Below, piece after piece: positions 20,401 through 29,579 of a DNA stretch of 64,000 nucleotides. Every line of letters starts with the position of its first letter. Within the stretch, counting starts at the first letter, position 1. The position numbers and the translations under genes are program-made. Source of the stretch: Mesorhizobium loti. GTDB lineage: Bacteria; Pseudomonadota; Alphaproteobacteria; Rhizobiales; Rhizobiaceae. Location: NCBI GenBank assembly GCA_014189435.1, contig CP050295.1:591883-655882 (forward strand), written 5' to 3'. The notes beneath the pieces are model-generated. The model saw only the letters and a program-made list of their open reading frames with translations. It was not told the origin of the DNA and made no database searches.

Positions 20401-20755
20401 TCGCCGGGCCATCCCTCGCTCCAGATCGAATCTCAACGCAGATTTGAATCGAGAATGTCGATTGGCCAGGTGAGGGTTATCATGGCCCTCTCAGCTTTGC
20501 TGAGACTGACCTATGGCCAAAAGTCCCGTAGATGCAGTGTGGAATGTCAATCCACAGAAACCCACCATATTGCGCTTAGAGACGCCCTCCTTCTGTGGCC
20601 GAGATGGGCGCCAAGGCTGTGTCGTGGCCGCGCCGAGATGCGGGTGAGCTCGACGGTTTGTCAGCCGCACCCGGTGCGTGTCGCTGAAGACCAATTGCCT
20701 CTGGAGTGCGAACCTGCGGGCCTTTTCCCCGCTCGGCCTCCCGCTTGGCCTTCGC
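20401..20755. other. relic DNA downstream of hemN, nothing recognised
   Basis: This ~350-base stretch lies between the IS5 fragment and the original hemN stop. Frames are open by chance and I could not assign any family. Confidence 0.3.
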
Positions 20756-22084
20756 TCAGCGATTTGCGAGAAAGGCATCGAAGGCGGCAGCAACAGCGCG
20801 AATCACAAAGCGATGTTCCTGCCGCACGCGGATGATACCATCTTCGATGTCGACGATCCCGTCCTTGACCAGCATCGCCAAGCGTTCGGCGGAATCGGGA
20901 AAACGGATCGGATCAAATTCGTGGGCGGCTCAGATTGCCGGCACATCGGCCTCCAAATCGCACATCAGCCGCTCGATGATTGCGGCTCGCACGCGGTCTT
21001 CGTCGGTGAGACGATAGCCCTGTGACGTCGCCAGACGGCCAGCTGCGATATGACGGCTGTAGCAATCCCGTGTGACCTCGTTCTGGACGTAACCCTCGCC
21101 AACCCGCCCGATAGCGGACGCGCCGAAACCGATCAGGGTTTTGCAGGTGTCAGCCGAGTAGCCCAGTGAGTTGCGCCGCAGGCGCCCGGTTTCCTGCGCC
21201 AGCGCGAGTTCGTCGTCGGGCAAGGCGAAATGGTCGAGCCCGATCTCTCGGTAGCCGGCGGCAACCAGCGTCTCGGCCACGGCTGCAGCCTGTTCGGCAC
21301 GGGCAGCGCTGTCCGGCAGCGCTGTCTCCTCGATCAGGCGCTGATTCTTTATAGCGGATGGAATGTGCGCGTAGCCGAACACCGCAAGCCGGTTGGGGCG
21401 CATGGCGACCGCCGCCGTCGCGGTCTCCACGCAGGACCGCACCGTCTGATGCGGGAGACCGAAGATCAGGTCGAAGTTGATGCGGCTTACTCCATGCCGG
21501 CGCAGCATTTCGACGGCAGCCGCCGTCTGCGCCTCACTCTGGACCCGGTTGATCGCTTTTTGAACAATGGGATCGAAGCTCTGCACGCCGAGGCTGGCGC
21601 GGTTCACGCCGGCTGCTGCTAAGGCTTCGGCCATCTCGGCCGTGAACGTGCGCGGATCGATCTCGACTGCAACGGCGGTCGTCTTCCTGAACGCGAAGCG
21701 GCGGCGTAGGCACTCCATGATGGCCAAGAACTCCGCTGGCCCGATGAGGGTTGGCGTTCCGCCGCCGAAATGGACGTCGCTCACGGGCAGCGGCTGCGGC
21801 GGTTGCTCCGAGACCAAACGGATCTCGTCACGCACCACCGACAGATACTTGAGAATCGGAGCATCTTGGCGGGTGATGGTAGTAGGGAAGCCGCAATACC
21901 AGCACGTCGATCGGCAGAATGGAATGTGGAGATAGAGTGACACCGGATCGTCAGCCGGTAGGTCCCTGAGCCATTCCGCATAAGCCTCTGCACCGACCGC
22001 CGCGGAGAACTCCGGCACAGTCGGATAGATGGTGTACCAGGGCAGGCGGGCCTCGCGATATTTGGCCAGAAACGAAGTCTGCAA
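20756..22084 (-). pseudogene. hemN: hemN, oxygen-independent coproporphyrinogen III oxidase, with in-frame stop
   Basis: HemN makes protoporphyrinogen IX for haem without oxygen. From the ATG at 22084 the sequence shows RLPWYTIYPT, the radical-SAM motif CRSTCWYC, the FGGGTPTLI strand and GLDHFALPDDELA. At codon 385 (20932-20930) a TGA stop interrupts the frame. The same frame then continues for 57 more sensible codons (AAHEFDPIRFPDSAERLAMLVKDG…AFDAFLANR) to a TGA at 20756. Full length would be about 442 codons, normal for HemN. It is either a nonsense mutant lacking the C-terminal domain or a sequencing error. A second, partial hemN copy lies at 25,005-25,335. Confidence 0.88.
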
Positions 22085-22250
22085 CAGTTACCGTCCCATG
22101 CTGATAACGGTCATCCTTACCGCTGCGCTCTCCTGTGTCTTTGCGCTATGTCAGTCCGTTCCGCTTTTCGCTGCAATTTGCCTTTTGCCAGTGTTAATGC
22201 TCACGGGGCGATGCCACCGCCGATGAGTCTCCGTTGGGATGGTATGAACA

Positions 22251-22760
22251 CCTAGCGGGTTAGCTACGGCGCTATCGCTTCCCCCGAGACCATCGCCCAC
22301 ACCGTTCGGCTCTACTTCCGCTCTCATTTTCAGCCGGGCGCCTAGATGAAACGTTGGTGGAGCGCGGCATTGCCGAATCCTGACGAAGTACGAGACTTTG
22401 CTCGCCGGCTGCTGGTTGAGGCTTATAAAGACCATCTGACATCTCGATGAGCTCGTGGTCACGCGTTGATCAGGACGGGAATGCGACGGGATTATCGAGG
22501 CCGCCGCAATGCCGAAACTGCCACGCACCTGCTTACCTGATGCCGATAGCAGGACCGCGCCCAAGGCGCACGATGATCGATGCAACGGCAAAGCGCCAGG
22601 TGGTGCCGCAAGTCGAACATTGTTCTCACACGGTCTGAACAATCGCACCGAGAATTCGCATGCTGCTGCAAAAACCGAACGGGCCATCCCGGCCAGCGAT
22701 TCAGAGGCGGTTTACAACGGTTCGCGTCGGTCTTCCCAGATCTGCGAAATCACCTTGTCC
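22251..22760 (+). mobile_element. IS6-family transposase fragments (degenerate)
   Basis: The N-terminal part (about 22268-22370) reads RYRFPPETIAHTVRLYFRSHF… and the VERGIA segment. About 22560-22760 carries the C-terminal HGLNNRTENSH motif, then a QRFASVFPDLRNHL-like end, spread over several frames. The catalytic core between them is deleted. Confidence 0.6.
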
Positions 22761-23383
22761 GGACTGGTTTCCACGCGATCATGGCCGGCTTCATACCGAC
22801 TAGGCGCGGCCCTCCGCCCCAACCGGCCCGGCCGTCCTTCGACAATCGCGTGCCCGACCTTGCTCGTGGATTGTGTCAGGGTCAGTTGGGGTCTCGTCTG
22901 ATCATCGAGCGGTTCCGCGCAATGATGTCTCCCGAGGTTCCAAGCCGAACAAATGCTGTCACCATTGAACGAAACTGTCGCATATCGAACAAACAAACCA
23001 GATTCCAAACATTTGCCCTTCGTGCTCAGCCTGACGCCCAAAAACAAGAAACGCGACGCGAATGAGACTGGCCAATTTGAGGGTCAGCCCGCAACTCACG
23101 TCTTCAGCGTGGCACGTGACTTGCACAATCGACTCCGAAAGCGGTTGTGACGGTCTGCCGACAATAGCGGAGATGCCTATGGCCATGGCTCAGAAATGCG
23201 ATTCCACGGGCGAACTGACGATTTAGGCTGACGAGTAGCGTCGATCGCAGGGCGCCGACCCAGATCAGTGTGACGGATAATGGCGGAGAAGCAGCGCTAT
23301 GCCATTCTCCTTCGAACAAGGGACTGGTGAAGGGCTCATTCTTGGTCGCCCGCCCCCTTTTAATCTTTGAATGGAGATCAAGA
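22761..23383. other. non-coding stretch upstream of the porin, nothing recognised
   Basis: About 600 bases between the IS6 fragments and the porin start. I see no conserved protein segment. The porin promoter should lie in the last 150 bases, but I cannot point to a specific site. Confidence 0.3.
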
Positions 23384-24537
23384 ATGAATATCAATAGCCT
23401 TCTTGTCGGCTCCGCTGCGGCCCTGACCGCAATTTCCGGTGCGCGCGGCGCCGACGCCGAGCTGGGACCCGCTGAACACGTCAAGATCTGCGACGTCTAC
23501 GGCGCTGGCTACTTCTACATTCCCGGCACCGAGACCTGCCTGCGCATTGGCGGCTATGTTCGTTATGACATCGGCGCCGGCGACCTCGGCTCGAATGACG
23601 GCGCAAGAATTTCAGCTGTGAGAACTGGCGAGGATCGGGGAACATGGCGGAACAACGCGCTTTTGGCATTAAAAACATGGACGGGCCAGGAGACCGAACT
23701 CGGTACTTTTAAGACCTATTCCGAAACCCATTTCAACTTCGGCAACCGCAACTTTTATCCGGGTCCGGATAGTCCTCAGAACTATGCCTTCAACAGTGAG
23801 GTCATGTTGACTTTCGCCTGGGTTCAGCTTGGTGGCCTGCGAGTTGGTAAGGACTGGTCGGCCTTCGACACCTTTATTGGCCACGCCGGCAACGTTCTCA
23901 ATGGCAAGCTTGCTCCTTACGGCGACGCTGACACCAACGTAATTCAGTACTACTTCGACGCCAGCAATGGCCTTTCGACTTTAGTTTCACTCGAGGAAGG
24001 CTCGAGCGCAGTCGGTACTATCGACAGCTATGTTCCGCACGTCGTCGGCGGCATGAGGTATACGCAAGGCTGGGGCGCGATCACTGGCGTTGTCGCTTAT
24101 GATAGCAATTACGGGTCGGTGGCCAGCAAGGTCCGCCTTGACGTGAATGTCACCAGCGAACTTTCACTATTCGGAATGGTCGGCTACGGTTCCAACGGCA
24201 CGCTCAACGATGACTCCACTAACCTCATCGACGCCCACGGTCGTGGTTTCTACAAGCAGTGGGGGGCAATTGGGCCTTCTGGGTCGGCGGCGCCTATTTG
24301 CTAAACGAGAAGACGTCGTTGAACCTTCGACTATCGGGCGATCAGTTCAAGAACTATGGTCTGGCTGCCAACGTCGCCTATACGGTCGTGCCAGGTTTTA
24401 CAGCGACGGTCGAAGTCGACCATTATCACTACGGCAATTTCGGCGTCGGCATGGTCGACCCTTCCAACGTGAATTGGACTAACGCCGACAAAAAGAACAG
24501 CGTCGGCGGCATCGTCCGTTTCCAATACTCATTCTAA
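23384..24537 (+). pseudogene. Outer-membrane porin (Porin_2/RopA type), frameshifted in a G run
   Basis: The start (ATG at 23384, GGAGA 8 bases upstream) is followed by a signal peptide ending near GARGAD, then the rhizobial porin motif EHVKICDVYGAGYFYIPGTETCLRIGGYVRYD, with many beta-strands after it. At about 24270 the frame closes early. The correct frame resumes directly as GGNWAFWVGGAYLLNEKTSLNLRLSGDQFKNYGL…VGGIVRFQYSF, ending in the aromatic residue required for outer-membrane insertion. Seven Gs would keep the frame (TGG GGG GGC); the sequence has six. Restored length is about 385 residues. It could be a true loss, a phase-variable tract or a sequencing error. Confidence 0.88.
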
Positions 24538-24540
24538 CGG

Positions 24541-24985
24541 ACTGAAAAGCTGCATCTCGGTGTCCTATTGAGCGGACCTATTGCCGCGTCTGTGTGAGCG
24601 AAAGCGAGTGTTAGCAGGGTCATGAGGAACTCGAAATTGCTGCATCTCAGCCGATAGTGCGACAGCTCAGTCCCAGGAATTCTAAAACCCCGTGTTGCTC
24701 TGGTTGCTTTGCAGCACGATCTTGACGACCGGTGCTGTACTGGTTCATTTAGAAGTTCCTGCTGCGCGCGATACTCAGGCGAGAATTTGCCCTTGCTGCT
24801 CAACCGGAAGACGCGGTCGGCGTGGAGGCCCGTCCCGTTCGGGACGCCGCTGCGCAGCACAGCGCTGTAGGAGACAATCGGTTGGCCAGAGAAGCCGCTT
24901 CCAGCGGGTCGCCCATAATCAGACGGTAACGACACAGCCGAGTTCCTGTTCGTGCCAGTGAACGATGCCAGTGCTACGGATCTTA
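24541..24985. other. relic DNA, nothing recognised
   Basis: About 450 bases between the porin and the hemN duplicate, with no recognisable gene or RNA in either strand. It contains a GGCCCGTCCCGTTCGGGACG-like short inverted repeat near 24829-24850. Confidence 0.3.
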
Positions 24986-25004
24986 GTCGCCGCGGCAGCC
25001 ATAG

Positions 25005-25335
25005 CGCCAGGCGGCGCCGGCGTTCCGCCGCCGAAATGGACGTCGCTCACGGGCAGCGGCTGCGGTGTTTGCTCCGAGACCAAACGGATCTCGTCACGCA
25101 CCACCGCCGCATCTTGGCGGGTGATGGTGGTAGGGAAGCCGCAATACCGGCACACCGATCGGCAGAACGGAATGTGGAGATAGAGCGACACTGAGCCGGC
25201 AGGTCCCTCAGCCATTGACCATGAGCCCTGGCATTGACCATGAGCCCTGGCACTGACCGCCGCGGAGAACTCCGGCACAGTCGAATAGATGGTGTACCAA
25301 GGCAGGCGGGCCTCTCGATATTTGGTCAGAAACGG
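25005..25335 (-). pseudogene. hemN: second hemN copy, 5' fragment only
   Basis: This stretch closely matches the first ~110 codons of hemN (21756-22080), including the YTIYST/YPT start region and a radical-SAM motif that reads CRSVCRYC. The ATG region is cut off at about 25335. A 19-base unit (CATTGACCATGAGCCCTGG) is repeated in tandem at about 25213-25250. The match stops near 25005. Confidence 0.8.
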
Positions 25336-25580
25336 TCACCGAGGTCGCCTTGAAACCACCAGAGCCGGTTTCTCCGCGCTCAGATGGGGCGGCAGCCTGG
25401 TCAGTGATCGCCGCTCTCGACGCTCTGATGACCCGAGCGCAAGCTCCCGGCCGCGGCACGAGCATCAGCCTCTGGCCGCGGCGTGTCACCCTAGATGAGC
25501 TTGATCGGGCCCGCCCTTCGGTGCGAACACATCATGCCACCGGCAGGCAGCGTGCGACTCGCCGCGCCTGGCTGAAATGC
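25336..25580. other. spacer before the ttsI promoter
   Basis: I see no recognisable gene in this stretch, which separates the hemN fragment from the nod box controlling the secretion locus. Confidence 0.3.
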
Positions 25581-25585
25581 GAATG

Positions 25586-25632
25586 CATCCATTATGTGTA
25601 TACCTACAATCCGAACATTCGATTGTTCAAGT
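25586..25632 (+). promoter_or_regulatory. nod box upstream of ttsI
   Basis: ATCCATTATGTG, then ACAATCCGAACATTCGATTG, follows the nod-box plan and lies on the same strand as ttsI, about 330 bases upstream. In other rhizobia ttsI is the NodD-dependent gene that turns on type III secretion. Confidence 0.8.
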
Positions 25633-25662
25633 CACTTCTCGAAAGCTAACCCTTCGTAGCCA
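25631..25662 (+). promoter_or_regulatory. tts-box-like site abutting the nod box
   Basis: GTCACTTCTCGAAAGCTAAC followed by CCTTCGTAGCC fits the TtsI-binding tts box except for one base in the first GTCAG half. It begins where the nod box ends. Confidence 0.6.
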
Positions 25663-25963
25663 CGGAATCATGGGGTTCTCGAGGGCGACCTCGGCCTAAC
25701 GAATGCAGGGGCCGCACGTAGGTGGACGATGCGCAGAGAAATTGCAGGCGGAGTTGTGGCATTTTGGGTTGACCAAGCGGCATTTCGGCCCGTCAACTCG
25801 TCTTCACATGTTCCGTCCCCGCCTATTGCAGGAGTGCGGCTTGCACGCTCCTGCGATTACCCGTCGGAGAGAGGGTTACGAATACTGCGACGAGTTGCGC
25901 GACGTCTGCTGTCGCACCATCCCATAGCGGTCGGTCACCTGTCCTACCTTGATAGGAGATGAA

Positions 25964-26653
25964 ATGCGAACGCTGCTCGTTGACCATCATGCGGATCTTA
26001 CGCGCGCCGTGCGAGTTGCGCTCGGCGATAGCGGTTTCGCCGTTGACGTCGTTGGTACACTGGAGCAGGCGTCGAGTGCATTTTGTTGCGCGAGCTATGA
26101 AATTCTTCTGCTGGAATTGGTTCTGCCGGATGGCGATGGTCTGGATTGGCTGAGGCAGCTAAGGAGCGACGGACATTCAGTTCCTGCCGTCGTGATGAGC
26201 AACATCGACCATCTTGAGCAGCGAATTGCGGTTTTCAATGGTGGCGCGGACGACTTTCTGGTCAAGCCGGTGTTTACGGACGAACTCATCGCCAGAATGC
26301 GAGCTGTTCTGCGCCGGTCGACACAGATGACCGACCCGATCATCGTATTTGGCAATCTCCACTTCGATCCGATCGGCCGTCAGGTTTCCGTTGCTGGTCA
26401 TCCGCTGATGGCCGCACGCCGTGAACTATGTATTCTAGAGCATCTGCTCAACCGTGCAGGCCGCATCGTGCCGCGTGCGCACTTGGAAGATCACCTCTAT
26501 TCGTTCAACGATGAAGTATCTGCCAACGCGCTTGAAGTCGGAATCTATCGCTTACGCGGACATCTCAATAGGTCAGGTGCAACGCCACGGATCAAGACCG
26601 TGCGTGGCATTGGTTACATTCTCGAATGTCCGACTAGCGCGACATCCGCATAG
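25964..26653 (+). CDS. ttsI: TtsI, transcriptional activator of type III secretion
   Basis: An OmpR-type response regulator of 229 residues: receiver domain (1-115) and winged-helix DNA-binding domain (130-225, ending KTVRGIGYILE). The usual phospho-acceptor aspartate is replaced by glutamate (Glu51 in LLLELVLPDGDGL), as in known TtsI proteins, suggesting phosphorylation-independent activity. The ATG at 25964 has GGAG close upstream; the longer in-frame TTG start is less likely. A nod box plus a tts-like box precede it, and rhcC2 follows directly. TtsI activates genes behind tts boxes, several of which lie in this window. Confidence 0.94.
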   Translation: MRTLLVDHHADLTRAVRVALGDSGFAVDVVGTLEQASSAFCCASYEILLLELVLPDGDGLDWLRQLRSDGHSVPAVVMSNIDHLEQRIAVFNGGADDFLVKPVFTDELIARMRAVLRRSTQMTDPIIVFGNLHFDPIGRQVSVAGHPLMAARRELCILEHLLNRAGRIVPRAHLEDHLYSFNDEVSANALEVGIYRLRGHLNRSGATPRIKTVRGIGYILECPTSATSA

Positions 26654-28145
26654 TTGGTCGAATTGAAAGAAAAGACTGCCTTGAAAATCATTCCAACTGG
26701 TCATGCGGGCACTGATCCGCGGCCGCCGCTCATCGTCGGCCCGAGACCTATTGTTTCGCGTTACTTGAGTCATGTCCTCTGCGCGCTCACTTTGTTTTCT
26801 CCTCTTCCCGCCGCTGCCCAGAACAAGCAGGTTCAAGCGGCACCCCGTGCCGCTTCCAACAGCATCAACGCCACGCTGAACCTTTCCTCTTCGCTCGGCA
26901 AGACAGTTCATTTGCCCGCGGCAGCCGCGACTATCTTTGTTGCCGACCCGGCGATCGCCGATTATCAGGCACCCTCAAGTACAACCATCTTCGTATTTGG
27001 CAAGAAATCCGGGCAAACGAGCCTATTCGCCCTGGACGAAAACGGCGAGGCTCTCGCTGAGTTTCGTATCGTCGTCACGCAACCGATCGGGGAACTGCGC
27101 GCCATGTTGAGGGACCAGGTCGGCGACTATCCGATCCGAGTCAGCTATACGCCGCGCGGTGCCATCTTAAGCGGTACAGCGCCCGATGCCGAGACCGTCG
27201 ACACGGCGAAAAGAGTTACTGAGCAATTTCTCGGGGACGGTGCGCAGGTCGTCAATAACATCAAGGTCGCTGGATCCTTGCAGGTTAACCTCAGTGTCCG
27301 CGTAGCGGAGGTCTCCCCGTAGCGCGATGAAGGCACTCGGCATTAACCTGTCCGCCTTCGGTCAAGTCGGCAATTTCAAAGTGGGTTTATTAAGCGGCAA
27401 AGGTGCTGGCGCTGGTGCGGCGAATGGGGGCGGTACAGCAGAAATCGGATTCGACAATGGTGCTGTGAACGTCGGCGCGGTTCTCGATGCGCTCGCCGAG
27501 GAGCACATCGCTTCCGTGTTGGCCGAGCCAAACCTCACCGCTATGTCAGGTGAAACTGCCAGCTTCCTGGCCGGTGGCGAATTTCCCATCCCTGTCTTGC
27601 AGGAAAAGGGGCAAGTCTCGGTTGAATTCCGTCACTTCGGCGTCAGCCTGGAATTCGTGCCAACCGTTCTCAACAACGACCAAATCAATATTCGCGTAAA
27701 GCCGGAAGTCAGCGAACTATCGTCTCAAGGGGCTGTTCAAATCAACGGCATCTCCGTGCCGGCAATTTCCACCCGCCGCGCCGACACGGTCGTCGAACTC
27801 GCCAGCGGGCAGAGCTTCGCGATTGGTGGCCTCATCAGGCGGAGCGTCAACACTGATATCAGTGTTTTTCCTTGGCTGGGCGAGTTGCCGGTCCTTGGCG
27901 CCCTGTTTCGTTCGTCCTCATTTCAAAAGCAAGAGACGGAACTGGTTATTCTGGTGACGCCTTACATCGTAAGGCCAGGATCGAACCCCAACCAGATGAG
28001 CGCACCGACGGACCGGATGGGGGCGCCTTTGGACCAGGGGGCCACTCTGACGAATTCGTTGGCAAGTCCGCCAGTGGACCAGCGCCCTAGTCCCCGCACT
28101 GGCGCGTCAGGCGCCAAGGGCGGCCTCGGCTTTATCATTGAATAG
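26654..28145 (+). pseudogene. rhcC2: RhcC2, secretin component, frameshifted
   Basis: RhcC2 supplies the C-terminal part of the outer-membrane secretin ring of the rhizobial T3SS. The first frame (26654-27322) has a signal peptide (HVLCALTLFSPLPAAAQ), an N-terminal secretin domain (TVHLPAAAATIFVADPAIADYQ) and a BON-like segment. It stops at SVRVAEVSP. The second frame (27327-28145) continues naturally (MKALGINLSAFGQ) with the secretin core VLAEPNLTAMSGETASFLAGGEFPIPV and a C-terminus rich in Ser/Pro/Gly. One extra C in the run at about 27316 explains the shift. Restored length is about 497 residues. The protein resembles CpaC of tight-adherence pili. The start shown is a TTG right after ttsI. 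Confidence 0.88.
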
Positions 28146-28155
28146 CGGTCTACGA

Positions 28156-28719
28156 ATGACGTTGCGGATCATAAGTCTGGTGATCACTCTGACGGTAAGC
28201 GTAAGTGGCTGCACAAGCACCGCGCCGATTGTCGAGCCATTGGCACCGATCCTTATCGGGCAGGAGACCACCGTACTAACGTTACACAGCCTTCGCGCTT
28301 CCGAACGGCGGCGTTTGCGCGTTTTCCTTGAAACGGCAAGTCACGGCCGGCGCGATGCCCTTCACCTCCTTATCAGCGGGGCGTTCGGGCTCAGCGCAGA
28401 GGCCGTCCATGAGGCCAGGCAGATGGGCATCGGCGGCTACAACATCCATTTGCTCGACCAAACCAACGGCGGCGCAGTGCGAATAGAGGCGATTGTCTAT
28501 CGTGCCCGCCCTCCTGTCTGTCCTTCGTATTCCGGCCCTTTACTCAATGACAAGTCCTTCGACCAGACGCTTGGCTGTTCGATACGCCATAACCTGGCGG
28601 CAATGGTCAGCGATCCGCGCGATTTGCTCGACAACAGGGCTGTCAAACCAAGCGATGGCGATCGTGCGGCTGTACCAGTAGCCAGATACAGGACGGTCGC
28701 GAAGGACAAAGACGGCTGA
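28156..28719 (+). CDS. CpaD-like lipoprotein of the T3SS locus (y4xK family)
   Basis: A 187-residue lipoprotein with a signal peptide and lipobox VSVSGC. The body (LHSLRASERRRLRVFLETASHGRRDALHLLI…PVCPSYSGP) resembles CpaD, the pilus-assembly lipoprotein that works with CpaC secretins. In NGR234 the gene y4xK occupies the same place after ttsI-rhcC2. The ATG at 28156 is preferred to an upstream TTG inside rhcC2. It probably assists secretin assembly in the outer membrane. Confidence 0.8.
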   Translation: MTLRIISLVITLTVSVSGCTSTAPIVEPLAPILIGQETTVLTLHSLRASERRRLRVFLETASHGRRDALHLLISGAFGLSAEAVHEARQMGIGGYNIHLLDQTNGGAVRIEAIVYRARPPVCPSYSGPLLNDKSFDQTLGCSIRHNLAAMVSDPRDLLDNRAVKPSDGDRAAVPVARYRTVAKDKDG

Positions 28720-29579
28720 TGTCAAGTCGTCTCGTCTCTACCTGGTACACCCTGGCAGCTGCTTCAGCACCTAACGCGCGGACCCATCGGTTTTGGCGCA
28801 CGATCATCGCCTCATCGAGGTCGTTGACCTGCGACGATCGAGATGGAAAACAGCTGCCCCCTTACCACACTAGGGCGCACTTGAGTGGACGCTGCAGGCT
28901 CGCGACTTTCCTTGGTGAGACAGCCGTTACTGTCACGCTGATGGTGTGAACGGAGTTGAGAGGATCCGCTCCAAGGCACCTTTTGAGGGCAAGACGATGG
29001 CATGCGCACTGAGCGGACCCTTTGTTGGCGTTTTAAGCTTCGCGTACCTGAAGTGCCACCGCTTGGATCAATGGCCAGGCGCCCAAATATTGGCCGGTTC
29101 GTGTCGAACAAGATGGCGCGGCGCCGCGCTCCAGGCGGCGAGTGTTGCGGGGCCGGCGGTGCCCCATGGTCGCCGGAGGATCACTTTCTTCAGCGGGCGC
29201 TGCGCGCCTCAGCTTGATGGCGCCGTGCGTCGGCGCGACCGAGCTGGCCGGCGCCACGCTTAATTTTCTGCCGCAATCGAGAACGCGTTGTCAAACCCAA
29301 GTCGCATTGGGCCTTGATGATCGCTCTGCCTTGGCGCGCACAATCCCCTCTGCCGGGTTCTTTTGTCGAGCTCTCCTTCTCACCCGCCCGGTGTGACACC
29401 ACTTCAAAGGCGCAGGTCAGCCGAATCAAGCCGGACCTGCTCTAGACACTTTGGAATAGATGGCGATCTGGCGATCTTCCAGGCGCGCCGGTCAGATTGA
29501 TAGCGCCGCGGCAGCAAAGCTTTACGCGGCCGCTGATTGGCAGGATGGGGGATCGCGCCGAGGAAGCGCAATCCGTTTA
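28720..29579. other. relic region, nothing firmly recognised
   Basis: About 860 bases between the CpaD-like gene and nopX. Several frames are open but none shows a recognisable family or consistent codon pattern. It is probably decayed mobile DNA. No tRNA, CRISPR or terminator stands out. Confidence 0.35.

Noticed and set aside
22098..22226. A 42-codon hydrophobic frame (MLITVILTAALSCVFALCQ…) divergent from hemN
   Set aside because: No ribosome site and no known relative; it starts 13 bases from the hemN ATG and could be chance.
24829..24850. Short inverted repeat as a terminator
   Set aside because: No T run and it does not follow a gene end closely; weak evidence.
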